The notes under the pieces: generated by a model | The model's database searches: none | Seen by the model: the letters and a program-made list of their open reading frames with translations, nothing else | Told to the model about the DNA's origin: nothing | Program-made: the position numbers and the translations under genes | Shown: positions 32,101 through 39,225 of the stretch, in pieces | Position numbering within the stretch: the stretch's first letter is position 1 | How the letters are laid out: every line of letters starts with the position of its first letter | Source of the DNA: Mimachlamys varia | Lineage: Eukaryota > Mollusca > Bivalvia > Pectinida > Pectinidae | DNA: 64,000 bases | NCBI GenBank assembly: GCA_947623455.1 | Contig: OX392527.1 | Coordinates: 32,108,201 to 32,172,200 of the forward strand | Direction of reading: 5' to 3'

Positions 32101-34563
32101 GTATATTTCTTACCACAATCACATTGGCTATAGCAAAGTATTTCTTACAATCAGACTAGCTAGCAAAGGTATATTTCTTACCACAATCACACTATATAAT
32201 ACCCAGCAAAGGTATACATGATAATACTAATAGCCAGCACAGGTATGCATCACTACATTTATGTACTTTCATTGGCTGGGGAAGAAAAGTATGTTTTACG
32301 ACATTACCCTTGTCTTGCAAAGGTATATGTCTCAATGTCAGTCTCATTGGCCAGAACTTTACCATACTCACCCAAATAATTGTCTAGAGTGCTAAAAGTA
32401 TGAAGAAAATATGAGCAGGCCCTTATTGGGACCAATTAAGAGTCAAATTGACCAAAAATCAACAGTAAGTCATGAGCCAAAATTTCCTCAATTACTCAGA
32501 ATATTATAACTTAGATTATTGAACATATAACATATATAATGAAAGTAAGAAGTTCTTGTCAGTGTTTTGGGGTCTTACGACAGTTCCAATGAGGAAGGGA
32601 GGGGGGGGGCAGTTATAGGGATACAGATGCTTATTGGGTTGATTACAGTATGACTTATTTTTTGCAACAATTTTAAATCCAACTGGCTAGCATTAAAGCA
32701 AAACCGCTGATGTTCAATAACAATCCCAGCAAATTAAAGCTTTACCATTACAGTAATTCAATGGGTCAGGAAAGTTGTTAATTCATACAAATATACTACC
32801 TAGCAGAGATATATTGTAACTACAAAGTTTCTGGTCAACCAATATTGACCCAAAGGCTTCGGTGTACTAGTCCAGCTATCACACAATAAAGTCAAAAACA
32901 GTTCCGTTATGCTAGTAATTATGATAATGTGTATACATGTATTTCCCTTTACTCATTAATGGTTTTGTTTCGGTGTCTAACATTATGATAATGTGTATAT
33001 ATGTATTTCCCTTTACTCATTAATGGTCTTGTTTCAGTGTCTAACATTATGATAATGTGTATACATGTATTTCCCTTTACTCATTAATGGTTTTTGTTTC
33101 AGTGTCTAACATTATGCTGAATCAAGAACTACAGGAATTGAGAAAAGTATTACAGGTAATTACGTTTTTGCCAATTATAAACTACAGTACTTGTTTGTCT
33201 TCAGATTGTGCTTGGAACCTGTAAGTGAATTCCTGTATGCTCCACAAAGACATGTTAGAAATGTTTTATTAAATCTCAGTACCCAGTAATGTAGATATTA
33301 CATGCAGAAAGTACAGCAATATAATGTGATATTTCCTATTGCTTTATTCAGGATGTCTCCAACACACTAGAGAAGTTTGGATCACAGAAGACAAGCATTG
33401 GAGTCAATGATCGCTTTCAGGATGTGATGGGAGTATCCTTTTGAAATAGAAATAGCTTCATGTGGAGACCTATAGATATACATATCTACGATCAGACTGT
33501 ACAGAGTCAGGGCCACTTATAGACTAGGTCTATGATGACTTAAACAGATAATTTTAATTAGGCATAAAGCAATGAACAAATTAAGTGTCGAATGTAAGTA
33601 ATACCTGGCTTACAAGACTTCAGAGACAAATATTATATTGGAGTGGCTATATTTAGAATCAATACTAAATGAAATATCCAAATGTGGCTTTTGAGCCCAC
33701 TAAACAACTGAACACAAAGAGCTCTTACAATATTAATATGTAGCAATGCAATAAAGATCTGATCAACCTTGTCCTGCACATTTAGTAAATCTAACATTTA
33801 GAAAAGGATTTTTGATGTTCATCTGTAGTCATAAATTGTTTGCAATAAGAAAACTTGGTACATAAGAAAAAAATATTTTAAAAAAAAACTGAATAAATAT
33901 TTTTACTGTAATTATGCACTATCAATAAGGAACCATGGTACACAGCGATGTAATTGTGTCTGATTATGACCAGCAATATAAATTCCATGGTACTTATAAG
34001 CAATATGATAAGACCAGATATGGAAATTCTACCTTCTATACCTACTACAATGTAGTATATAAAACATGATTGTCCTTAACTGATTAGCACTTCATATCAC
34101 AGGCTTCCGATGAGATCCAGGGTTTGTTCCGGCTCCAAGCTAATACCATGGAGGAATTCCAGACCATGGTTCAGTTCTTCGGGGAAGACTCCAAGAAATC
34201 AACTACTGAAATATTTGGAATCTTCTCCGAGTTCATCACAAAATTTGAAGTAGGCTTCTGCTGAAATTTCTTTATATCTTATTATAAAGTATTGCTGGTT
34301 ATAGCTATTAACACATCTATTTCCCTTCGTGTTTGTATGGCTTTCTTCATTTCAAGTTTGTCAGCTGTTCTTATATCCATAAAAAATTCAATCACCTTAT
34401 ACAATGATATAGGGTGTTTATATACCATTGAATTCAATAAAATTTTGTTTTGTACACATATATTGAAAAGTGAAACTGTAAATCAGGCGTGATTGATGCA
34501 GGTGATTTTTGTTTATATTTTCAGAGAGCGCATCATCACAACATGTTGTACAAACGACGCTAA
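1996..34563 (+). CDS. GRID2IP: Delphilin-type formin (GRID2IP homologue), 3' part, 20 exons, stop present
   Basis: Formins nucleate and processively elongate unbranched actin filaments; vertebrate delphilin is a PDZ-formin scaffold of the GluD2 postsynapse. Exons read with matching phases: 1996-2122, 4494-4639, 5583-5672, 7706-7749, 8272-8389, 8705-8818, 9064-9528, 19005-19171, 20230-20308, 23191-23250, 24816-24943, 25710-25778, 26008-26094, 26603-26671, 27066-27152, 31192-31321, 33103-33155, 33352-33432, 34103-34249, 34525-34563 (TAA at 34561). They encode about 765 residues: harmonin-N-like domain (1-91), charged linker, FH1 (about 361-388), FH2 (about 392-754) and a 12-residue tail with no DAD motif. 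Motifs include RINWDKL, KAYNISILL, GNYMNKGNN, KMTFIHVLAEA and FFGEDSK. The KAYNISILL and FFGEDSK stretches and the VKYLELEQHF segment match delphilin better than DIAPH, DAAM or FMNL. The PDZ-coding 5' exons lie upstream of the window. Introns are swollen by junction-anchored minisatellites. Subfamily is inferred from remembered family sequences; that it is a formin is certain. Confidence 0.93.
2115..3714 (+). repeat. 27-28 bp splice-donor minisatellite, about 58 copies
   Basis: The unit reads roughly ATAATAGAGAGGGACAGAGA then ACAG|GTAAG. The final GARAACAG is the end of the preceding exon (GAAAACAG) and GTAAG is its 5' splice site, so almost every unit carries a strong donor-like CAGGTAAGA. 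The array starts exactly at the exon-intron junction (2122/2123). Unit length varies by 1-2 bp (GAGGGG, GAGAGGG, GAGAGGGA). Long reading frames on the complementary strand are repeat translations. Confidence 0.95.
3715..3763 (+). pseudogene. Duplicated exon tail plus splice donor at far end of the array
   Basis: These 49 bases repeat the last part of exon 1996-2122 from GGGAACGCTC to the donor, with only three substitutions, two of them synonymous. They are followed by CAG|GTAAGAA. The copy has no evident polypyrimidine acceptor of its own and the frame from the first donor into the array stops at once (TAA), so it is probably not translated. It marks the right edge of the founding duplication. 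Confidence 0.85.
4064..4185 (+). repeat. 29 bp short tandem repeat, 4 copies
   Basis: Four imperfect copies of GAACCAGTCTAAGGTCAAGG plus TCACTTACT lie within the second visible intron. They are not adjacent to an exon. No coding or regulatory role is visible. Confidence 0.85.
4494..4639 (+). CDS. GRID2IP: Formin exon: harmonin-N-like domain, second half
   Basis: A 146 nt exon (acceptor ATCATCAACAG, donor AAAG|GTAGGT). It continues the harmonin-N-like fold with LIQDLEVILDTPSKQTLWIY and the segment IIPLLVAEHQEYARHRL. The DTP...LW..I.PLL pattern is characteristic of the delphilin/harmonin/whirlin family of helical domains. The last 27 nt and the donor are tandemly duplicated just downstream. 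Confidence 0.88.
4613..4690 (+). repeat. Two-copy 39 bp duplication of an exon end plus 5' splice site
   Basis: Copy 1 (4613-4651) is the last 27 exon bases plus 12 intron bases. Copy 2 (4652-4690) repeats this with one substitution that changes the donor from GTAGGT to GTAGAT. The unit is a multiple of three and open, so using the second donor at 4679 would insert 13 residues in frame. It looks like an early stage of the larger junction-anchored arrays. Confidence 0.92.
5280..5507 (-). mobile_element. Foldback MITE, family A copy 1
   Basis: About 228 bp with imperfect terminal inverted repeats: CCAGTTGTTCAAAAGGCGAT at the left, and GTAAGCTAATCACC then TTTTGAACAACTGG at the right. A second copy at 34693-34936 is related in the opposite orientation; both share TGAAACCATAGATTTAGTTA in the interior. 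There is no coding capacity, so it is non-autonomous. Confidence 0.85.
5583..5672 (+). CDS. GRID2IP: Formin linker exon
   Basis: A 90 nt exon after acceptor ATACATTTCAG, encoding LPPGKCESLVRTQTDQVETQ and YSTEDEFRI. The donor GTATCCCTTA was chosen because it gives the phase needed by exon 7706-7749. It partly resembles a U12 donor, but the downstream acceptor has a good pyrimidine tract and no clear U12 branch site. An alternative short form ending at 5594 (TCCTG|GTAAGT, a 12 nt microexon in the same phase) is possible. Confidence 0.75.
   Translation, partial: ACLLVSVNLLSVHRLTKWRPSIALKMNLE
5673..7705 (+). other. Formin intron with no recognised content
   Basis: Two kilobases of AT-rich intron. 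I see no tandem array, foldback element or second exon. Short open frames on either strand lack family similarity and splice support. Confidence 0.7.
7706..8818 (+). CDS. GRID2IP: Formin linker exons (three exons: charged region and helix)
   Basis: Exons 7706-7749 (VAAAALRRGREYL), 8272-8389 (SSYSSDDDMPDRTQKPGVKR then ARGRLWKKMHPGYDL) and 8705-8818 (KNIDMALMKELEETRRAVEE then AKKIFQAGHK). The middle exon has an acidic patch followed by a basic stretch. The third is a predicted amphipathic or coiled-coil helix. All boundaries are canonical GT-AG and phases match. A 15 bp palindrome CACTGAATTTTAGTG occurs twice (near 8142 and 8216) before the second acceptor. Confidence 0.85.
9064..9528 (+). CDS. 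GRID2IP: Formin exon: acidic linker and first polyproline block of FH1
   Basis: A 465 nt exon, the largest in the gene. It encodes a Ser/Asp-rich linker (SDSDNDVEADVEIDRSRF), a short helix (RRAMTALKELDAAMAAEV) and, at the end, SQIPPPPPP. The donor CTCCAG|GTAAGG splits a Gly/Val codon; joining to 19005 keeps frame (G|TG). FH1 polyproline recruits profilin-actin. The last ~30 nt were amplified with the donor to form the large downstream array. Confidence 0.92.
9529..18330 (+). repeat. FH1-derived 58-63 bp minisatellite, roughly 145 copies, 8.8 kb
   Basis: Units alternate between a 63 bp type, GTAAGGTGACTAGTAGACCA then a G-run, CAGCTTCCCAAAGTCCACCT and CCTCCAG, and a 58 bp type starting GTCCCGAGTAGACC and ending CACCCCTAG. 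Each unit repeats the end of exon 9064-9528 (TTCCCARATTCCACCTCCAC...CCAG) plus the donor GTAAGG. In the ancestral frame the 63 bp unit reads KVTSRPTGGPASQSPPPPPPG. Most units carry TAG or a G-run (about 6-17 G) that changes frame, so the whole is best read as intron. Higher-order copies exist: about 10897-11326 is repeated immediately, 430 bp on, and the 10473-10706 block recurs at 12807 and 16105. The 3' end (17760-18290) has the most regular 63 bp units. Confidence 0.95.
19005..19171 (+). CDS. GRID2IP: Formin exon: second FH1 block and start of FH2
   Basis: A 167 nt exon encoding APPPPPLPPPPPPPPPG, a Gly/Ser spacer and then KMNVKRINWDKLDQKKVENT and IWEQ. The two tryptophans in NWDKL and TIW are the conserved FH2 lasso residues that insert into the partner subunit's post. 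The acceptor is weak (ATAAATTTCAG) but the phase fits exon 9064-9528 exactly. A 673 bp unique intron segment separates it from the array. Confidence 0.93.
20230..20308 (+). CDS. GRID2IP: Formin exon: FH2 linker/knob
   Basis: A 79 nt exon: LGENDLEDVVKYLELEQHFS then TGATKQ. VKYLELEQHF resembles the VKYLDLELHF segment remembered from vertebrate delphilin. Donor CAAA|GTGAGT. Its last 19-26 nt are repeated throughout the following array. Confidence 0.9.
20282..23020 (+). repeat. 41/43/47 bp splice-donor minisatellite, about 64 copies
   Basis: The unit is GAGTATTATAGATACCTGTG then ATACAGGAGCCACCAAACAA and AGT. GGAGCCACCAAACAAA is the exon end and GTGAGT the donor, so nearly every unit keeps an intact 5' splice site. 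Variants lack 2 bp (GACC) or contain GTACGTAATATAAATACTTG. Two units (near 21600 and 21940) keep a longer exon tail, TATTTCAGCACTGGAGCCAC, showing the exon origin. A block of about seven units (from 22383) is repeated exactly 295 bp later. Confidence 0.95.
23191..23250 (+). CDS. GRID2IP: Formin exon: FH2
   Basis: A 60 nt exon encoding ISEKRQEVFVLNAKKAYNI, with acceptor CTTTTTGACAG and donor ATCT|GTAAGT. Together with the next exon it forms KAYNISILL, the FH2 helix whose isoleucine in other formins (Ile1431 in yeast Bni1, from family knowledge) is important for actin contact. Confidence 0.93.
23805..24815 (+). repeat. 94 bp minisatellite carrying a 3' splice site, about 10.5 copies
   Basis: Unit: CCACACTGTCTACTGAATCT, TTACACCAATCTGTCATATT, AGGATGTAAAACTAGGAAAC, AATGTCTGATTGTGTTACAT, TGACTTATCGACAG. 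The last unit ends precisely at the acceptor of exon 24816-24943. CCACACTGTCT in each unit matches the exon start CCATACTGCTT, so acceptor and exon start were amplified together. All copies keep the CGACAG acceptor. Copies differ by only a few substitutions, so expansion is recent. Confidence 0.95.
24816..24943 (+). CDS. GRID2IP: Formin exon: FH2, between two arrays
   Basis: A 128 nt exon: ILLGHVKMNVHQMKQALFQM then DEEILTYELLRQLLAFAPNH and QE. The pattern LL.FAP..E is typical of FH2 domains. It is preceded by an acceptor-type array and followed by a donor-type array; the donor is the weak GAG|GTCTGT. Confidence 0.93.
24930..25556 (+). repeat. 52 bp minisatellite derived from an exon end/donor, about 12 copies
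   Basis: Unit: AACTCTGTATAACCCCTGAC, AACTTGTCTCCTAGTTAGCT, TAAGTCACCAGG. It aligns with the exon-intron boundary TCACCAAGAG|GTCTGTAA plus the first 45 intron bases. In the repeats the junction is TCACCAGGAACTCTGTAT, so the GT has been lost; unlike the other arrays these copies are not functional donors. Confidence 0.9.
25710..27152 (+). CDS. GRID2IP: Formin exons: central FH2 including the GNYMN motif (four exons)
   Basis: Exons 25710-25778 (MEKYVCFDGDLDDLSKPDRF), 26008-26094 (MSRVPGYEQRLKALIFKGNF then NEKIAEMKE), 26603-26671 (NLQNIRKASAELRHSRKLAK then ILE) and 27066-27152 (LILAMGNYMNKGNNRVGGAA then GFRISFLAQ). All are phase 0. GNYMNKGN and GFRIS are the FH2 signature in the post region. The last donor is CACAG|GTAAGTAA, the founder of the 30 bp array. 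Confidence 0.95.
27132..30925 (+). repeat. 30 bp minisatellite of exon end plus consensus 5' splice site, about 126 copies
   Basis: The unit is AGGAATATCCTTTCTAGCAC then AG|GTAAGTAA. It contains the last 20-21 nt of exon 27066-27152 (AGGATATCCTTTCTAGCACA and G) and its donor. About half of the units carry CAGGTAAGTA, a perfect match to the U1 snRNA 5' end; the rest carry GTAAATAA. Because ATCCTTTCTAGCACAG also resembles a 3' splice site, each unit looks like a zero-length exon. The unit is 10 codons long (GISFLAQVSK), so the exon can read through into the array without a stop to 27572. Some units have a 1-2 bp deletion (GGTTATCC). Confidence 0.96.
31192..31321 (+). CDS. GRID2IP: Formin exon: FH2
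   Basis: A 130 nt exon after acceptor CATCATCATCAG: LDVTKTKDNKMTFIHVLAEA then VYSQFPDALSVGEDLTTVPL and ASK. The D.K.TF.H.LA pattern and the ending DL.TVPLA.K match delphilin FH2. Donor AAAG|GTAATT. Confidence 0.94.
31297..32220 (+). repeat. 34 bp splice-donor minisatellite, about 25 copies then decaying
   Basis: The unit is GGTAATTCTTACCACAGTCC then CACTGGCTAGCAAA. It contains the last 25 nt of exon 31192-31321 exactly, plus the donor. A variant reads ACCACAATCACACAGGCTAG. Each unit also carries TTCTTACCACAG, which resembles an acceptor, followed by 18 nt and the donor, so each resembles an 18 nt microexon. Units degrade after about 32090. Confidence 0.94.
32917..33116 (+). repeat. Three-copy 64-65 bp repeat carrying a 3' splice site and exon start
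   Basis: Each copy runs ATGATAATGTGTATACATGT, ATTTCCCTTTACTCATTAAT, GGTTTTGTTTCAGTGTCTAA, CATT. The third copy ends in the real acceptor and start of exon 33103-33155 (CAG|TGTCTAACATTATG). Copy 2 keeps the CAG; copy 1 has CGG, an inactivated acceptor. Confidence 0.93.
33103..34563 (+). CDS. GRID2IP: Formin exons: end of FH2 and C-terminus (four exons)
   Basis: Exons 33103-33155 (SNIMLNQELQELRKVLQ), 33352-33432 (DVSNTLEKFGSQKTSIGVND then RFQDVMG), 34103-34249 (ASDEIQGLFRLQANTMEEFQ, TMVQFFGEDSKKSTTEIFGI, FSEFITKFE) and 34525-34563 (RAHHHNMLYKRR, stop). FFGEDS and F..F..KFE close the FH2 domain. The protein ends 12 residues later without a DAD-like basic motif. The junction between the second and third exons is a U12-type intron; relative to my recollection of vertebrate delphilin about six residues are missing there. 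Confidence 0.93.
33433..34102 (+). other. U12-type (minor spliceosome) intron in FH2
   Basis: The donor is GTATCCTTTT, a full match to the U12 5' splice site consensus. TCCTTAAC at 34073-34080 matches the U12 branch site, with its branch A about 23 nt before the CAG acceptor (34102), slightly farther than typical. There is no strong pyrimidine tract. Splicing is phase 0. All other formin introns have U2-type donors, except that 5673 is ambiguous. Confidence 0.88.
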
Positions 34564-34692
34564 GTTCAATAGACAGTCACTGAACATCAATAATGGCAGC
34601 TACACATGACCATCATCTTCCCGTTTACTTTCTATATGTACTTTAAATGTGTTCGTCATTGTGATATACTATAATCATTACAATCATTAGAC

Positions 34693-34936
34693 CAGGGCCC
34701 AGTTGTTCAAAGGGTGATTAGCTTAATCACTATTTAGCGACATTTTTCAAACTTTAATAATTCTGTCAATATACAAGGTGAAATCTTCAAATTGTGCATG
34801 TACCTTTATACTATTAGATAGCTGATATCTGCAGAGTTGTAACTAAATCTATGGTTTCATTTTAAAGAAACATGATAATTAATATTTGCGCTTATCACTG
34901 ATTAAGCTAATCACCTTTTGAACAACTGGGCCCAGT
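34693..34936 (+). mobile_element. Foldback MITE, family A copy 2
   Basis: Terminal inverted repeats GGGCCCAGTTGTTCAAAG and CTTTTGAACAACTGGGCCC enclose an AT-rich interior related to 5280-5507 in reverse orientation. The inner repeats GTGATTAGCTTAATCAC and GATTAAGCTAATCACC extend the TIRs. It lies just after the formin stop codon, probably in the 3' UTR. Confidence 0.9.
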
Positions 34937-35384
34937 GATCTGTTTACCATCACGTCGACCATATTCCCCCTTAGTCATGTTTAATTATGGTAAATACAGT
35001 GCCTTCTAGATAAAGAAAGTGTTTGGTAAAGGATTCTTCATCATCCTAGCCATGTCACTGATTAAGGCATGACATGACACTGCTTATACATACCACAACA
35101 ATTGTGCCACCGATATATTCATATGAAAAATTCTTGCTGAAAACACTTTACAATAACAGTTGTGTCGCTGTGCATGATATCAGAGAAAATCCGTCTCTCA
35201 TACTATTATTATAATCATTCAACTTAACAACTGCATGATCATGTGTTTCTGAAATCATTGTACAAAAACTAAAAATGCTATATGTCCCACAACATACTGG
35301 ATGGGGCACTGGATGATTGCCTTTACCGCAACTGGGCTGTCTGTCGAAGACTGGTGTCTGTTAATCTGTGTTTGCCATCAAAGA

Positions 35385-35980
35385 TTGGTGTCTTTGGTAA
35401 ACTGTGTTTGTTTGCGGTCAATGGTTGGTATTTTTTGTAAGCTGTGTTTGTGGTCAAAGACTGGTGTCTTTAGTAAACTGTGTTTGTGGTCAAAGATTGG
35501 TGTCTTTGATAAACTGTGTTTGTGGTCAAAGATTGGTGTCTTTGGCAAACTGTGTTTGTGGTCAAAGATTGGTGTCTTTGATAAACTGTGTTTGTGGTCA
35601 AAGATTGGTCTTTGGCAAACTGTGTTTGTGGTCAAAGATTGGTGTCTTTGATAAACTGTGTTTGTGGTCAAAGATTGGTGTCTTTGGCAAACTGTGTTTG
35701 TGGTCAAAGATTGGTGTCTTTGATAAACTGTGTTTGTGGTCAAAGATTTGTGTTTTTTTGTAAAATGTTTTGGCGTCAAAAATTTGTGTCTTCGATTGTA
35801 GGCAAAGAATGGCTTCTTTGGTTATCTGTGTCGGGTCAAAGATTGGTGTCTTTTGATTATAATACGATACATAGTTGGGGTTGTGTTAGATTGATGTCTG
35901 GTATTCTGTGTATGTGGTCAAAGATTGGTGTCACTGGTCGTATATGTTTGCGGTCAAAGATTGGTGTCTTTGGTAAAAGT
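35385..35980 (+). repeat. 36 bp minisatellite in the formin 3' flank, about 11 good copies
   Basis: The unit is GATAAACTGTGTTTGTGGTC then AAAGATTGGTGTCTTT. It is regular from 35440 to 35750 and diverged on both sides (to about 35980). No exon junction lies next to it, in contrast with the intronic arrays. Overlapping open frames on both strands are repeat translations. Confidence 0.93.
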
Positions 35981-36593
35981 AACTAGTCAGTTATTTTTGT
36001 CATGGATATTTATGGTAAAAATTAAAATTTGTTAATCTTTGACTGTGGCCAAAGATTTATGGTTGAATGTTGATGTCCCTGGTATTTTAAAAAGTGTTAA
36101 AAAGTATTTAAAAGTGTGTTGACTGTCAGCAAATTCAGCAGTCTATCTGATTAAAGTCATCTGTTACATGGCTCCGTTAACTTCGTACTAGGCCTGTTGC
36201 ATTAAATTGCTCAATGTCACTTTCATTTGTAATTTTATTTAAACTAAAGTGTCCTATATGCTTAGAATCTACACTGGACATGACAGTTCTGCCACTTTGA
36301 CCTTGTCTTCGTCATTTTATATTAATAAAGGAAATGATCTGCTTTGGCTGTTTCAATTTTATAGGAACATGTTCTTTGTCGAACTTTAATTTTACTAGTT
36401 ATGTTTTGGTACATATGAAATGTGCGTATGTGATGTGCAATATTTGAATGCTGCGGTAGTATTATTATGAACAATACATGTATAAACAAAGGGGACTAGG
36501 TGAAAAGGAGAGTAGCGTATTGTACACCCTTGGCTTGCGATGTTGTATACAGTCATGCATTTGAGAATAAACTATCACACTCAATACCTTCAA

Positions 36594-36750
36594 TTAGTCC
36601 GAAGGGTTCTGACTCTATGATCCGCTTAAATATTGGGACAGCTAGCGGTTCGTACATGATCCGCTTAACTATTAGGCCTGCTAGCGGCTCGTGGCTCGTA
36701 CAAGCCGCTAGCCGTCTCAATATTAAGTCAGAACCCTTCGGACTAACCTT
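36594..36750. mobile_element. Foldback element, about 157 bp
   Basis: Inverted ends TTAGTCCGAAGGGTTCTGAC and GTCAGAACCCTTCGGACTAA enclose internal CTAGCGGTTCGTAC/GTACAAGCCGCTAG repeats. It has no coding capacity; it is probably a MITE. Confidence 0.8.
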
Positions 36751-36839
36751 CAATATACTATAGTTACCAAGGCTTATGATCAATAAAGACATATTGGATT
36801 ATTGCATATGAATTCTGTTGTATTATTTTGTATTCAAGA

Positions 36840-37420
36840 GAATTAGTTTTAATTCATCAGATGAGCTATTTCAATGGCCCTTCGTGCGTGGTTCGTCTTC
36901 CGTCTATCTGTAAAGATTTTCTGTTATCGTTATCTCTCAACTACTGGCCGAGGTGGATCGTTCTGAAACATCACATGTACGTTCCCCTTGGTCCCTAGTT
37001 GTGCATTGTCCTATTTTCGGTATGATATTAGAAAAAGACAATATTTCTGAAAGGTAGCTATCTTTGATATTGACGGAAATTCTTTCTTACCACTATTTCT
37101 TGCCTATTTATAGTACTGGTGGATCATTCTGAAATTTCAAGTGTAGGATCCCATGGTCCCTAGTTGTGAATTGTTTCGGTACGGTACTGATTCTTAAATA
37201 TAATGGCAAACGGGTGACCGTATTGGATTTCGGCAGTAATAGTTAATTATCGATATTTCTTTAAACATTTCTGTAACTGGGAGAATATTTCTAAAACTTA
37301 TGATAGTGTAGGTTTCCCTTGGTCCTTTTGGCATGTATCCTTGAAATGATATGGCTGACGGGCGACCAACTTGAGTTTCATAACATTCGATAAATCAATA
37401 TAGAAGAACATCGGATGTCG
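36840..37420. repeat. Dispersed repeat family with GGTCCCTAGTTG segments
   Basis: Three related segments contain a version of CTTGGTCCCTAGTTGTGCAT followed by TTTCGGT or similar and 'gaccat...ttggatttc'. Related text recurs at about 40680-40960 and 54780-55570. These look like old copies of an abundant repeat; no protein is recognisable. Confidence 0.55.
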
Positions 37421-39225
37421 GACAAAACGATCCTTCTGAATCGATTGGTTAATTTACTCTAGTTAAAGTGTGGCGTGAAAAAACTGAAGCTGCGATGGTA
37501 CAATTACGATATATTATAAGCCGCATATGGTACCATAAGTACAGACTGCCCAACAGATGATGGTCACACTGACCTTCACCTTTAGATTGCATTACGGAAT
37601 GTCTATCATCATCTAAAATCATTGTCAAGTTGTAAACTAATTTCATAACGTGGAAATCATTAACCCGACGCAGTTGCAACATTAAAATAGGAAATAATAT
37701 TCCATTTGATAAGGGAGTCAGAACCAGACCATGAGTTCCCTGGTTCCAACCTTGTCAAGTAACTTAATCAAGACATGTTTGTGGGTATAAGAAATCAAAC
37801 AAAAATCTAACAGGAACTTTGAACACGTTAACAGGTTTTTTGGCATAGATTATATAGACATGGATATTTCTTTGATGAAGACATACGATCTGTAGCACTA
37901 TATAGTGACTCCGCTTTCGGCCAAGTAAGAAGGTGGATCTCTAAAGGTCGAGTGTCTATAAGGCCCCTTTTTGGGCCCCGAAATATATTCGGTGTTTTCA
38001 TTTTCTCAATTTTTCCAAGGATGTCTCATTGTATTACATCCAAGCACGGTAAAAAACCAACCAGGACCTGGAACTAACTGTACCTTTTCACTTCAGATTG
38101 AGATATTCGAAAGCGCCAAATTTTAGTCCGTGAGCCATAGCTCCGTATTAAACAAAAAGAAAATGTGTATCGAACATGCATTTTATGTAATGATAACATT
38201 TGTAAATTCCAACACGAAATAGTATTTAGAAAGGAAATTATTGTGAAAATAAAACATTTTCTCACTTAAAAATTAAGTAAATCATCCCCTGACTAAATTA
38301 CGCATCCATTTCTAAAATAATCATTCAGTAACGGTTGAAATCCAGTTATATTTCATTCGATTACCTATCCCTGTTCAGTTTACGCATACAAATGTTGTTC
38401 CAAAAGTAGAAATCATAATAAACAGCATATCATATTTGTAATTTACCGTACCGGCGTACCCCCAAATACCTACTTTTGGTCGAACTTTTTATCTTAGCTT
38501 TTTCGCATGGTAATACAATAGGACATCCTTGAACAAATATAACTCGGCCCAAAAATGGGCCATATACTCATCCTTTTTCGTAGACATAAGAGTATAGCCC
38601 GATGTTTGATACAGTGAATAACGGGACAGTTTCATCATATACACTTCAGAACATTTTATTGAACATATCTAAAGTACACAAAGAACTATAGGGCAACAGA
38701 TAGAGCATATGTAGGTCCTCTCCTTAGATCTCAGATATATATCTAGGGCTCGCATACTTAAACGTCACAATCTATAACGGAGGAATATCGGTCACAATCT
38801 ACAATGGGGGACACATATAACAGTTCAATACACCAAGACAGGCGAGTTAGGGATACTATTTGATATAATTGAAAGTAAGAATATGCATCTGTACTTTAAT
38901 TTGGTCACCCAAGTGCAAATATAACACCTGGTCCTGTATATGTTTTCTCTTGTACTTCTACAAGGGTCTCCATGTAAATGTTTCCTTTGTTCATATTTAG
39001 CCTCTTAGTTCGGATTTTGGTTTTGTTGACGCTTTGGTATTCTCTGATTTTCCCCCATAACACAGCACACTATCAGTTCCATTACATCCTTTCTACGTGC
39101 CCTATCATTCCATCGGGTCACAACATATATACCATAACGGCCACAGACGGAAAAAACTATAACTCACCAGACCCTCTATAGATAAGTAAGGTGACGTTGG
39201 CGAGACAAGGCTTGGGCTTAACAAC
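37421..39225. other. Intergenic, nothing recognised
   Basis: Unique-looking AT-rich sequence. Two nearby near-repeats of GTCACAATCTAYAAYGG occur at 38765-38812, upstream of the secreted-protein gene. A weak TATA-like CTCTATAGATAAG lies near 39174, about 50 bp before that gene's start codon. No supported gene. Confidence 0.5.

Larger units (their letters stand above)
34564..36787 (+). other. Formin 3' UTR and candidate polyadenylation signals
   Basis: The region after the stop codon holds MITE copy 2, a 36 bp minisatellite and candidate AATAAA signals at 36324-36329, near 36564, and at 36782-36787. The first would give a 3' UTR of about 1.8 kb. No ORF with family similarity lies here. Confidence 0.5.

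Noticed and set aside
1996..34563. Assignment to DIAPH, DAAM or FMNL formins
   Set aside because: No DAD or GBD-type sequence; the harmonin-N-like domain, KAYNISILL and FFGEDSK fit delphilin better.
35301..35986. Overlapping frames on both strands (VFDKLCLWSKIG and similar)
   Set aside because: Translations of the 36 bp repeat in the 3' flank of the formin.
38978..39181. 67-codon plus-strand frame upstream of the secreted-protein gene
   Set aside because: No family similarity, no splice signals linking it to the downstream exons, and AT-rich composition like the flank.
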